Shown here piece by piece: positions 36,291-48,625 of a stretch of 64,000 bases of DNA. The stretch is from positions 876,956 through 940,955 of the forward strand of contig NW_024003855.1 in NCBI RefSeq assembly GCF_014805625.2. Reading direction: 5' to 3'. Source of the DNA: Glossina fuscipes (Eukaryota; Arthropoda; Insecta; Diptera; Glossinidae). How positions within the stretch are numbered: position 1 is the first letter of the stretch; every line of letters starts with the position of its first letter. The notes beneath the pieces were generated by a model. That model was given only the letters and a program-made list of their open reading frames with translations, was not told where the DNA came from and searched no databases. The position numbers and the translations under genes were made by a program.

Positions 36291-39200
36291 GATTAAATTT
36301 ACACATGTTTCATTTTCTTTCCTCCTTTATTTTTGCAAATGTAAAATTCTTTTCAAGGTTTAATTCATCTCAATCTATATTGTAGCTAAATTCGATGTAT
36401 AGAAGAATAGATAATTCTCACTAAAAATGAGCGTAAATTTCCAATCATTTTAAAATGTGATAGGTTTTTATTTATCTTACTTATTACTTCTTAAAGTTAA
36501 AAAAGATTCAAGGATCATTGAGTAAAAGCAAGGACGCTCAAATGTTGTTTTGGTTTTTACGGAGTCCATCACTGATCATCGTATCTCATTGTACCGTCCT
36601 TCTTGATCGCCAAGCATAACATCTGATGATAATTAGGTGACAATATTGCTATGATATCATTGCATATACTTATATGTATTATATCGTACACCTTAAACAA
36701 CTCCAGTTAATTTATCCTTTGAAATGGTTGCTCATTGTTAATAAGGTTTAAAGGTTTGAGAAAATGATATTGTGAGGGAGGACTAAAGCAATAAAATCTT
36801 TAAAATCAAGCCGATGTGTAAAATTTTGGTTGTTCGTTTACTGTTTGGAAAAGAAATCACGTAGCTATACATTATTAGGAAAATATTTCTGGTTTGTTTA
36901 ATAATTAAATAAGATTTTAAAAAAGTGATGGAAGATTGCTCTTTGTGAAAAAATTATATATTACACATAATTTGTGGTCTTCTTAGTTCAATCGTATTTT
37001 GCGTATTAACTTCAGAATTTTTCTACAATGCGATTTATAAAAATTATTAGAGGTTTTGGACCCCGATCAGTTCAAGTGAAATAATAGTTGAACCAAATAC
37101 ATGTCTTAGTCAAGTCAAAGTGTTTAACTTTTGGCACGGTTAATTTTTTTTCAATAAATTTCAATTCAATTGAAACTGTAAGGGGAATAATAATATTTCG
37201 TTCCGAACAATAAGTTTAGACCATACAGTTGAACATATCATTTTCAGTAGAATCAGTTTTTCCACATTTTCAAGCCTATTATTTTTATTAGAAATATTAA
37301 TAAAATTATATTTTATGATACTGATCGTACAACGCATTAATATAAGAATATTAATATTAGTGCAAGTATTTAGTGTGAGAAAAAGTGTTCTATTATGCCT
37401 TTTTATGAACTTTAAAAAACATATCGAAAAAAGAAGTTTTCACATACATGTATAATTTATATAGACTTGTATCGAACCTTTTGAATCGTAGTATTGAGGC
37501 TCTGAAAATTTATCTTTAAAATCGATCTCAGCTGAAATTAGAAATATACATATATATAAATTAAATATTTTTTGATATAAAAAATTACAAAATAAGTGCA
37601 AGTGTAAGAATTTTACATAGAAATGACGAAAGTAAAGATATTGAATGCTTTATCATTTTTATTACGCTTCGTAAGTCACTTTACAACCATCGATAAGTCG
37701 AAAAAGTTTTTGCGAGAATTATACTAAATTTTCTTAGTAGCCACCTAATCTGTTTTTGCCATTGAGTCCGCGAATTCGGCTGCACTTTATTTTTTCTGTT
37801 TTAAATACTGGAAATGCGAACGCAATAAACGTTTATAACAACCGTAATTGCTGATACGAATGTATTTACTTTAGATAATGATAAATTTTTGACCTTTCAA
37901 TTAAAAACAACGTTCACGATGCCAGCGTTAACGCAGAAATTTAATATTTTATTTATGACAACTCCAAACAAAATAATTTTGCTTCTTTCATGATATTACT
38001 TTCCGCGCGTTCTTACAGTGTTAGCGTCGTAGGTGGTACTGCAATAAAAAACTATAAGTTTCTACACATTACTTTACTTACAAGTAACTTGCTTCAAATG
38101 AGAAGAACTCTACAAGAGAAAGTAACTTTAGCTCCGAGCAATTATACATAACTCAACTTCTGCATGTATCTGCGTCATTGTATAAAAAGAGAAAACTCAT
38201 AATGGATAATGATACAAAAGATAAAGGTTCAGGCCTTTAAAATGGTTAGGGTAGAACGCCAAGTTACTAATGGAATTGGAAGCGATAAAATTAAGTCATT
38301 CCCCATTTAATTGCTTATTCTCATTTGTTTTATTTTGATAACTTCTTTGCAAAGTAAAAAAAGAGGCGATCTCTCAATTCGCTACTAAAGAATGCACTAA
38401 AGGCTACTCTAATAAAGAGATTCTTTCCATGCTTAATGAAAATGTTTAGGTGTTACAGAGGCGAAATATTTGAAATACATTATGCTAATTCTTACGTATT
38501 ATTCACAACATACGACTGATGAGGAATATAAATGTAAAAATTTTTTTAGCAATTCAAGGTAAAAACGACGATTTTCAAATTATAGTTTTAGGTGATAAAT
38601 AGTAAATACGAATTTACTAACGTACTACTTTGCACAATAGCAGTTATAAATGACTTAAGAGAAAAACAAGTAAAAATATTAAAACTCACAACTATTAAAT
38701 ACCCGTGATAAAATAAACAAAAATTTTAACTTTCTTCCGTCGTAAATTATTTATTAGCACAAACGCTGATAATATATACATAACATTCAAAAACAGATTT
38801 TTAAGCACTTACTAATCTCACGCATTTTTACTCATCGAATTTTAAGCTTAAGTTGCGTGCTCCAACATTCCAATCAGTTCATTTATTCTTCTAAAAATTA
38901 ACTGCTCATTTTTATTGCTTGCTTAAACTGTGCATAGCAACTATAATCACATTCTATACTCAAGCTAAATACTACACTTCAGTCATGTTTTCTCTTATGC
39001 CAAACCGATTTCTCAAAATTCGCTCATCAATTCTACCCAACGCTTAAGACGCACGTATACACTTAAAACAGTTCATATAACAATGATTCTACATTTTGCC
39101 TAATTGACCATCGCTGCTGCATCGAGCGAGATGTATGTACTCATGCACGCAAGTTATCCTACTAACATAAACACATTTACACGCGCAAATGTTAATCCTA

Positions 39201-40204
39201 TTGTACATACCTATTTATGAGGCTTAAATGTGTGCACACTAACACTAGCTTACGGAAGTATGCGATGGCATTCACTACGCAAACTAAATGTCCTCAGCAG
39301 CAAAAAAGTAAAAAAAAACTATATTTAATTGGGCGTCGGAAATCAGCGGGGTAGTACTAAATAAGCCAAACTTTTTTCGTGAGAGGCATGGCAATTAGGA
39401 CTTGCAGAAGGATAAATTCTGTTCAGAAGGAAATTCTTAGCAGAGACAACTAATCCATCACTGTCGATTCTCCTTAGCATGGACTAGAACTTCCTTCAGG
39501 CATAGGTATTCCTTTTCTCAGGGAACCATTATCACTAATGAAGCAAAACTTATATCCTTTTATAGAGCGAGTAAGCCGAAGCTGCGAAATTGCGAAACAA
39601 AGTATCTGAGTCACTAAGCCTGTACACCGAGAGTTAACAGATGGAACGATCCCCGACGTCCCGTGTGACCGCGCCTTCTATGCTGATTTCTTCTGCTTTC
39701 CGGTGCCTAAATTATAAAGTATTTCTAGTACCTGAATTATAAAGTCAGCCGCAGTATTCCACGCCTTTTTGAGCTTACATCGTTGTATTGTACTTGCCTG
39801 CATTATTCAGACCATTTACGTATATAACGGAGAAATTTCCCGAATAAAATAGCAAATACACTTCATGAAAATCGAAAAGTCTATAGTTTTGTCTTTTTAA
39901 CTTTATAAACTCTCTTTGAACCGATCAGTTCGAAAGCCCTGAGCCAGACCGCAGCTTCATATGTTCGTTTTAATTTGAGGGCTTTTATGTTGTAAGAAGA
40001 CCGTCGTGGAAGCGGGTTCAAATTGTCAATCAACGTGCCTCAAATTTAGTAAAGTTCATTTTTTGTTTTTTATTTCACCTAGTTTCGTCATAAAATACTC
40101 AGAAAATTTCCTCATAAAAATACCTAATAAAGGTATTTTATTAGATTATTCAATAACGCTCCGGGCTAACTTTCGTCATTCAACATCATATTCTAAATCG
40201 ATTT
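36291..40204. other. Intron sequence, no gene recognised
   Basis: AT-rich with almost no open frames above 60 codons. At 36545-36600 a piece reading VFTESITDHR may be a tiny endonuclease remnant of family A. Nothing else could be assigned. Confidence 0.4.
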
Positions 40205-40985
40205 AAGCACATCCGACTGTGTAATGTCTGTTGTAAACATTCCCCTGGCCGCAAAAATTAAACTATCGACTTCAAATTTGGGAGAAACTAGTTCATGCAC
40301 GCAGGTTGGTATTGAAAGTGGGCAAAACAGGGGTAGGACACTCCCACAGTACTACGTAAACTGAGAACACCTATGTTTTCCAAAGGGAATGAAAACTTGG
40401 TTTTTGCTCGTTACTCATAAACTATAGCAAATAAATGCCCAAAAATTTGGTCGCATATTCTATATGCGATGCCTTATCTATTGCGTACAAATATGGAAAA
40501 AATTGACCAAACCCATCCAATATTATAGTATGCCAAAATTTAATTGTTTTTTCAATACCTCTCTAACGCGCAGAAACAAGCTTTGTAAACCCTATAAAGT
40601 ATATAAGTTCTTGGCGCCTTCAAACTTGGAAGGCGCCTAAATATATCCGTGTATTCGTTTCTCCACCTATCTATTTGGGCGGCTTTGTAGTATGTATGGT
40701 AAACATTCTCCCGTGAGCGAAAATGAAGATATCGCCCCCAAATTTGCGAAAAAATTTGGAATTGACCTAGACTTTTCAAAGGACCCCACTACAACGCCCA
40801 CATGCTTATACGACAAAAACTTTCATTTTGAAAATAGACAAAACGTCCGCTACGCGCACTCCACATTATAGAGAATGAAAATTTTGTTCTTTTACTTTTT
40901 TGTCTTTTTTAGGATAACGGTGATGGGTATAAAAGATTCGGACCCGACCGAATTTAGTTTTCTTACTTGCTATATTTAGTTTTTA
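40205..40985 (+). repeat. Dispersed composite repeat, copy 2 (two modules)
   Basis: Module 1 (40215-40420) has AATGTCTGTTGTAAACATTC, GGCCGCAAAAATTAAACTAT and GGTTGGTATTGAAAGTGG. Module 2 (40555-40985) has CGCGCAGAAACAAGC, a perfect hairpin GGCGCCTTC/GAAGGCGCC (40613-40637), GTAAACATTCTCCCGTGAGC, CGCCCACATGCTTATACG, and a terminal GGGTATAAAAG with the hairpin ATTCGG/CCGAAT (40936-40953) before TTTTCTTACTTG. Both modules also occur at 44695-45430. No coding capacity. Confidence 0.75.
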
Positions 40986-41319
40986 ACTGCTGCTATCGAG
41001 CAGGATATTTTCAATGGTGGAGATTTCTAATCTACCATATATAAAATTTTCCTCGTAGGATTGGAGGTACTTGCCCTGTTTCTGAGGGAGAAAGGAAGAC
41101 GGCAGAGACTGCTAGTTCATCATATATAGGACTCGCTAGTAAGAGTAACCAAAATAACCCTATAACCAGAACAATCCGTACTGGGGAAAAAGCATTTAGC
41201 AAGGAAGATATATGCAAATCATAAAATCAGTAGAACGGGTACCAATAAAAATAGCTCGAGATTTAAAACATTAAAAAAAAAAATTCGTATGTCAAAACTG
41301 AAGCAAATTGGCGAGATTA

Positions 41320-42000
41320 TATCACTATGACCCCCAGCAGAAATCAGGACAAGAAAACTAGAGATAAGGCAAGTATCCAGTAAAAATGTCGGTTAATGCT
41401 GGAGAATTGTTCAAACATAACATCGATGGGAAATTAAGACCAATTACGTCGAAAGTACTGGAGGACATACGCATTTGTGTCAGATTGACAAAGATGAAAC
41501 TTGTATGACAATAGCAAACATTCAGCCACCACCAAACATACTCCAAAGCGTAGTATTCACCAGAAGGAGCTGATGGTGAGTGTTTAGTGGTGTAGCGTAG
41601 GTGTGGTTTATTGCGATTTCATGAAAGCAGGCTCATCGATAACACAAAAATATACTGTAACCAACTAGACAAAACGATGCTAAAACTTAAGGAAAAACAG
41701 CCCAGATTTGTCAACAGATCGAATTTTATCTTCACTGCGTAAAAGACCGTGGTGAAACTACAGGAATTGGGGTTGGAACTTCTTCACGATCCTCTATATT
41801 CTCCAGCTCTAACTCCCACTGACCACCACTCCTTTCGCAATTTGGACAACTTCTTGATAGGAAAAAATTTCAATCCAGATAATGCAGTAAAACTAATCTT
41901 CGAGGAATTCATAGAGTCTCCTCCGCCAAGGTTTTATACCACCGTTCTGAAAAATCTGCCGCTTAAACAGCAAGAAGCACTATATAATAGGATTATATAG
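41320..42000 (+). pseudogene. Mariner transposase relic, second lineage
   Basis: Frames give FKHNIDGKLRPITSKV, QIDKDETCM (first Asp region), VYCDFMKAGSSITQKY, CNQLDKTMLKLKEKQPRF, and then an open 83-residue piece (41749-42000) with LQELGLELLHDPLYSPALTP, DHHSFRNLDNFLIGKNF, VKLIFEEFIESPPPRFYT and LPLKQQEALYNRII. The family has YSPDLAPSDYHLF at the third Asp; here it reads YSPALTPTDHHSF. The order matches mariner, with several stops. The N-terminal DNA-binding part is decayed or lost. Confidence 0.8.
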
Positions 42001-44360
42001 GCGCATGCGTAATTTGATGAACAAAATAATTTTTTATATTTATTAGTTATGAGCAAACTTAGCCTGTTTTTCTAGTACTCTTCCTTAACGGCCTAGTACA
42101 AGCAAGATAAACAAAAAAAACGTACACAACCGTTTGTACAACACCACGCAGCGCAAAATTTTCATGCAGCGAAGGATTGCACAAAATTGCAAGTACCTAT
42201 CGTAGTATTTTATCGCCAACGTAGAAAAAAGTAGTAGGCGTATATGTCATACAATATCCATTCCGCAAGGCGTCTTCCGAATTACAGCTAACCAAAAATA
42301 ATTCTGCAAAGCGACTGATGCCTAACAAATTAACCAACAGAAAGAATATAAAAAAATAAGAACGAGGAGGAGCAAAACCTTAGTTGCTCCTGCACACCAA
42401 AGGACATAATGCCTTGTATCAGATTATGTGAAGTATTTGTATGAGAAATCCATTCATTAGCGTGTAATTCCGTGATGACTCGATACTGAAGGCAAGTTTT
42501 CATTATCGCAAGATGTGTCTACAATGTTCATGGTGATTCCTGCATATTCAGCTAGAGCGGAGAAACTAAGTCTTGAATAGAAGAAGAAGGAAACTAGTAT
42601 CAACTGATGACAGAGCGAGCTCGAGCCGCTCGAACTCTTTTCCACTCCTGAAGTGAGCACGAAAGGCAGAAGCTCCCCCTTCCTTGCTTTATGTTACATA
42701 TAAATCGATCTTAATTGTCATTGCATATAATATATTTATTTCCTCCAACTGACTCTTTTTGAATTTACCTAATGCATTTTTATTTGCAGTCAACGAAACT
42801 GAATGATAACGTTGCATTCAATTATGGTGAAGAATAACTTATACTTTTGCCAAACTCTTCTAGTATATTCTACACAGTCGAACAGTGATGGAAAACCATT
42901 AGCACAGTTTAATTGGAATACGGATCCATTTTTTAAATTTCAAGAAATTTGCAGTAAATATAATACTCGGGAGTTATAAGAACAATTCACTCGGCGTTTT
43001 AGTTTTTCTATGTCGAACAAGCTGGCTGCCCAAGTTAATGCGAGCCCATCAATCAAAAATTGATAGGCATTAATATAACTTCTAGTGCATGGAATTTCTT
43101 GAGCAACTAAACAGATAATAATGTTGTGTTCTTCTCTCAAAGAATGTGAGAACTAACTGATATGATATATGCGGGAGTTTATTCAAAAGGAGTTTATATG
43201 CATTCTGACTTTGACATTATATCTTCTCTTTCGGATCTAGTGAATATTTAAGATGGTAACAGATCCATTTTACTAAATGCGTTGTAAATATGGGCATTAT
43301 TGCCACAAATTTTGAGGTTTCGTGTCTCTTTTGCAGCAGCAGTGTACTATTGCATAAATTCTTTATACATCGAACTAATTGTGGAATTTGTTTAAGTACA
43401 GCATTTAAGCTTTGAAAGGATTATAAACAAAGCAAAGATGGCGGGCTAATGCATGTGGTCAAAAGGTTTGAGCATAGCTATGGTGCGGGAGGTCCCTTTG
43501 CTGGTCATGCTTTCCCCCTAACTGCGCCCACAGCGGTAAAAAAGAAGGGAAGAAAATCCATTAATGCAGTAGAGAACGCAAAGGTCCTAAATAATGGTTT
43601 GCTATTCGTTTTATTACTATTGTTACTTGTGGTGCTACTATTGTTGTTGTTATTTGTGTTTCTGATATTGATGTTAGTACTGATATTTGAGCAGTTGTTA
43701 GTAGTAGTAGTATTTATAAAATGTAGAATGAGCGAGTATGTTCCGAATTCCTAAAAATTATTATGAGTTAAAACAACTCATTCACTTAACATTACTAGAA
43801 TCTGTTTTTAAAATAAAAGTTCTGTTCTTTCGCAGCACTTTTTTTTTTGATAATCACGATTTACCTACCTCGGCGTGACTGAATACTTTATTTCTAAATC
43901 CGTTCTGATATTTTTCTCAAAAATCTAACGTGGCGGATTTTCTGGGAATTTTTTTAATCTTTCCGTTAATCCCCAGCTGCACAAACCGACTTTATATCAT
44001 CGTAACGATGTGCAAAATTTTAAAATTTTTAAACGCATCAAATTTGGGTTTCACAGACGTATATTTTGTCAGATGTACGGTTGCTGTCTTCTTAATCTTA
44101 TACATACTAAACAAAGTATCTTAAACTTAGTTCAGCCTAACTTCTTACTGTCTCTTTGCAGGAAACCGCAACTAGAGTACCAAACATTTTTCGCGTAGAT
44201 AGAACCAGTTGTAGTATATTTCTTTGATCAAAATATTCAGTCAGTAGCGATCCGTGTTCGATGTCCTACTTTTCAGTGCAGGTTATTCACAATCACTAGC
44301 AAAACCGATGGTTCATGTTCCGAAGTCCGTGCTTAACTTCAGATTTGTAATTTCTCTGTT
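42001..44360. other. Intron sequence, no gene recognised
   Basis: The frame at 43449-43754 encodes a Leu/Val-rich run that comes from a degenerate trinucleotide tract (TTATTACTATTGTTACTTGT and similar, about 43605-43715), not from a gene. Other frames are short. Confidence 0.45.
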
Positions 44361-44454
44361 TACTTGTTGATTTACACCTCTGATTCCTTCAACTTAAGTA
44401 GCCATCATAGAACGGCATTGCCTCCCTTCAAGTGATATTCTTACTTCTTTAGAC

Positions 44455-44660
44455 ATTAGTGGCGCACCCTTTGTTGGCATCTTATTGTCTAAATAATTTA
44501 CTTCTATTCCAAAGAACACTCACTTTTCCAAGCACAATCTCAAGCTTGCTGCTCGTAGTCGGTGAAGAATTTCTATCACGTTTTTTAAATCTTCTTTAAA
44601 ATTTTTGACCATCGCGACAATGTTGCCCAAATACACTAAGCATGTCATCCAATACAATCT
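44455..44660 (-). pseudogene. Gypsy RT relic, antisense
   Basis: The minus strand reads VYLGNIVAMVKNF (family YLDDI at the catalytic site, here LGN), EDLKNVIEILHRLRAASLRL, CLEK and VFFGIEVNYL, the RT palm-to-thumb segment of a Ty3/Gypsy element. The two catalytic Asp are lost. Sequence on either side may belong to the same element but is too decayed to define. Confidence 0.75.
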
Positions 44661-44694
44661 TTTTACACTTATCACCAAAAGATGTTAGAAGAGG

Positions 44695-45430
44695 TATATT
44701 CATTTAGACAAAACGATTGCAAAGTCCAGAAGGAAGCTTCACAAAGTATATATGTTTTTGTTCAGCATCAAGCTGTAAATCGATGTAAGTATGTTCGTGT
44801 GTCCGGTTGTCCGTTGTCTAATGTCTGTTGTAAACCTACTCCCGGCCGCAAAAATGAAACTATTGACTTCATATTTGGGAGAATATGTGTATTGTATGAG
44901 TTATGCTGTAATAACTCAATTTTATAATGCGTCATAAGTAAGCCTTTTTTTCCAAACCTTTATAACGCACAGAAGCAAGCTTCAAAAACCTTAGGTGGTG
45001 TATAAACTTCTGGCTAGTTTCAAATTCGGAACGTCCCTAGGCATGTCTATTCGTCTCTCTGTCCGTCTGCGAAACTGTGTAGTATCTGCGGCAAACATTC
45101 TCCCGTACGCGAAAATTAAGATATCGCCTACAAACTTGCAAAGGAGTTTGAAAATGATGCAAACTTTCTAAAGGACACGGCTTCAATGCATACATGCCTA
45201 GGTCACAAAAACTTTGAACATCGCAGTCCGTGTATTTTGCTTTCTACGCATAAAGTACAACACATACACCATATACATTTGGACTTATATTCTGAAAAGA
45301 GGAAAAATTTGCCGCACCTACTCAATATTATAAAGTATGAAAATATATTTTTTTTCCGTTTCCTAGGATAAGAGTAATGGGTATAAAAGGTTCGTTCATA
45401 ATCGAAATGAATTTTCTTATTTGTTAATAT
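44695..45430 (+). repeat. Dispersed composite repeat, copy 3 (two modules)
   Basis: Module 1 has CACAAAGTATATATG, CATCAAGCTGTAAATCGATG, GTCCGGTTGTCCG, TAATGTCTGTTGTAAACC and GGCCGCAAAAATGAAACTAT. Module 2 has AACGCACAGAAGCAAGCTTC, CTCTCTGTCCGTCTGCG, GCAAACATTCTCCCGTACGC and AAATTAAGATATCGCC, and ends GGGTATAAAAGGTTCG with TTTTCTTATTTG. The order is the same as copy 2, but the internal GGCGCC hairpin is degraded. Confidence 0.75.
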
Positions 45431-48414
45431 TCTGCCCATTAGAAATGGCAAAAACAGCGGCAGTTTTTTTAAAGAAGTTTCATATAGTGCGCTTTAATTT
45501 ATCCTTGGAATGCCTGCTTCATGATCTGTTACAAATTTTCTTTTAAAATGGTTTAGATTTAATACTTAGACCGGAATTAAATTTTTGATTGTTTTGGCAA
45601 AGGATTTTCCAATAATGTCGTTGTCCATTGCCCTTTATTCAATTCGGGAACACACGTTCGGCTTAGCTCGAAATCTCTAATAACTTTCCTCCATAGTACC
45701 GCTTCAGAACTTGGAGGAACTTTTTACTGTTGTTTGATTACAATCTACAATACCGGAAATCCGCTGTTGTACGAAACAGTCTATGTCTAAAATTGATACT
45801 TTAGTATTTAGCCTTCGAAACCAAATAATAACGTATGGTTTGCGAGAAAGTCCATCTCATACTCACAGAAGCGAAGCAAATAGAAGTGTTTGTACTAGCC
45901 CTGCTCCGATGGCAGCTTCCTCACGCATTGCCGTCCGAGACCAAATAATTGTTTAAATTTACAAATGCCTATAGTAATCTTAGTGAGAGAATGTAATGCT
46001 CATGTGACTGACCTAATGAATTATTTTTCGATATTCTTACTTCGTGTCGATAGCCTGGGTCTATCGCAAATTATAGTCAACCCGCGCCTAATTATGGGGA
46101 TCGTTTTTAGTGTAACAGCAGATAGTCAGTAGTAAACGGCCATCATTCTGCATTATCTAGGTATGGGACGTGACATTTATGTTATGTATTTTTATTGCCT
46201 TTGACAGCTTTACCATCATCATTCAATAGCTTTTTCTTTGCCACAACGCAAAGTTTGTAGTTTAATTGTTGAACGTAAGAGACACCATAAAATTTAAACA
46301 TTTCCGATGTATTTGCACTGACTACATCCATCAAAGGATGTGATGGCAAATTTCAGCTATCTATCTTAATTTTTGTGATTGCGACAAAAAGATGATCAAT
46401 TTGATCCCTTTGAGAATTAAGAACATGTCATCGCCATTTAGAAAAGTAGACCGCTCGGTAGTTCTAGTATTAAAGCGTTTATGTCATTTCCTAAGCCATA
46501 GCTATCTTTTCCCTTCCTGCCTTACATTTTTCTTCCAGAACTTCTATTTTGGCTTTACATGTTTTTTACTTACACTTTGTTTCTAGCCCTTTCATTTGAC
46601 ACTAAATTAGCATTGATTTTTTCTGCAGAAACTCTGATTTTTAATGCCATTCTTAACTCGCGTTCGCCATTTTGACTGCTATTTCTTCCTTTTTTTCTTT
46701 TTCACAACTGCTGCTTGATCTAGTCCACTCTGAGTGCTTCCAATCGTATCATTGGTCTCGCTTTAAGTCGTTGTCCTTTTTCTAACGCCAATGTTATGTA
46801 AAATGGATCCAAACGTGCTTTCTATCCGATTCAAATTTATGCTCATGCGATCGTATGGAAAAATTCGCAAGTAAATGATTGACTACTTTCTTCGAAACCA
46901 AAGAAATTGCTTTTCACAACCGATCGGCATTACATTCAGCTTAAAATGTTATCATGTGGCTATTATTAACAGACCTGAGTCAACAAATATTTTGATATAT
47001 AGTTTTGGTCTCCGCCAAAATTCGCTGATGATCGTAACTTGTGCTACTAGATATGGAAAGAAAGGTTGTATTGTAGCCAAACATTTAGAAGAAATAATAT
47101 CCTCTTATATGATTGTACAAACTATAGAGCAAAATAACTTTAACCTACTTAAAACGGTATTTAAGAACTAAACCTGAAAGCAGTTAAAAGGGTTGAATGG
47201 AAGAATTGTCTGTCCTACACGGCGTCGATAAAATTTTTATTTGTTGCTTGTATTTGTTGTTGTGCTTCTAACAAAATATATCGACATAGCATGAGTTGGA
47301 ACAAAATTGCCTTTGTAACTATTAACATTAACGTAGCACTTACTGAGATTAAGATTGTACTTTATTCACTGGTTTCGTCATCTGCAAACACCTAGAGTTT
47401 AGGTGATAAATAGAAGTACAGGAGCTGCATTATTAAGCTCTTAAATTTAAATATGATTTTCAAATTAAATTCCTATTTTGAACCACTCACTCTTTTAGAA
47501 AGTCGTGTGTATAACCCAGTTCCTTGGGGAGTCTTTATAAAGACGTAAGGTGTAGAGACGACAGGTACATGAAATCGCTTGAGACCGCTTTCATGGCCAT
47601 CTGCTGTAAACAGTATCTTGCAATTGCAAAACATTCTGTCAAACGTAGATGTGTTAAAAGATCGACACTTCTTGCCCACTAATCTTTTAGCTTCGGGTTA
47701 ACCGCAAAGAGGAGCCTATTCTCAAAATAGCAAACCTAAGGAAAGAAACAATGAACACATGCTTAGAATCCTTAAATGAACAAGTAATGGCCCATAGAAA
47801 CTAAATTAATATACAGGTTTGATTAAGCAGTAGAAATGTCTACGCTAGGTTTTCAAGGTGAGCTTTTACCCAGTTATTCACATATCGACTTTTCAAAATG
47901 AGACAATAAATGTAGGAAGTGACTGAAAAAATGGGCCGATCCACACCATTTTTAATAGCGTTCACCCTTGAGCTAGAACACGGCATTGTACTAAATTTTA
48001 TTAAAATATCTCAAAAATCGCGGCCTATAGGTCGCACAAAAGAAAATAAGAGGGACAGACAGACAGACAACATTATAATTATTTATTAATCGATTAGTAT
48101 GATAAAAGTTTGCTCTATCTCAAGTCCTATTGCATGCATCCACACAAATTTCATACAGCCTTGTATAATAAGTAATGCAGAGTATAGAGAACACCGTGTT
48201 TAAACGCGTAGGGTATGATTTCGTGCTGAAACCCGTGAAAAGAAAAATGTTATGGTTAATACTGAACTAGCTCTATAAACAAAAAATACAGCTACGAAAT
48301 GTTCATTACTAAATTGCTTTATTTGTTCCAATATTAGCATAAATCGCATTCCACCCGAATTTCTCGCTTGTACGGCCATTTAATTATTTTAAGTAGGTCA
48401 AATCCAATATTTAC
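45431..48414. other. Intron sequence, no gene recognised
   Basis: Some minus-strand stretches (46.0-46.7 kb) have coding-like short pieces that might belong to the antisense Gypsy at 44.5 kb, but no motif is firm. At 48050-48070 GGGACAGACAGACAGACA may be a reversed scrap of the dispersed repeat. Confidence 0.35.
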
Positions 48415-48625
48415 CTGTTACTTCTAACACCACGGCCAAATTGATTTTAGGCTCTGTGTTTACTTGACATTCATAAATACCAGTATCCCGCTGTTGTGCG
48501 TATTCAACTTTTAGGTCCCAGTCATCGCTGCCGGGTGGATGAACAACAGCGAAACGTTGGTCACCAGTGTACGTATAAATATTGGTAGTTAAAATATGCA
48601 GATCTCTTTTGCGCATCCACGATAC
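48415..48625 (-). CDS. dpr7: dpr-family gene, exon for the second half of Ig domain 1
   Basis: After the acceptor TGTTTTAG the exon encodes 70 codons plus one base. It holds VSWMRKRDLHILTTNIYTYT, GDQRFAVVHPPGSDDWDLKV, AQQRDTGIYECQVNTEPKIN and a final LEVT. These are strands C to G of the first Ig domain (core Trp, and the F-strand Cys in the GIYEC motif). RKRDLHILT and YTGDQRF are diagnostic of Dpr proteins, and this wording fits my memory of Dpr7 best. It starts in phase 0, matching the donor at 56360, and ends in phase 1, matching 6086. Confidence 0.92.

Larger units (their letters stand above)
6087..48414 (-). other. dpr7: 42.3 kb intron of the dpr gene
   Basis: It lies between the donor at 48414 (GTAAAT on the minus strand) and the acceptor next to 6086, with compatible phase on both sides. 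It separates the Ig1 exon from the Ig2 exon. It is filled with Gypsy, Copia, non-LTR and mariner remnants, most of them in the opposite orientation to the gene. No other host gene was recognised inside it. Confidence 0.75.

Noticed and set aside
43449..43754. 101-codon frame with a long hydrophobic Leu/Val run
   Set aside because: The run comes from a degenerate trinucleotide tract; no family features.
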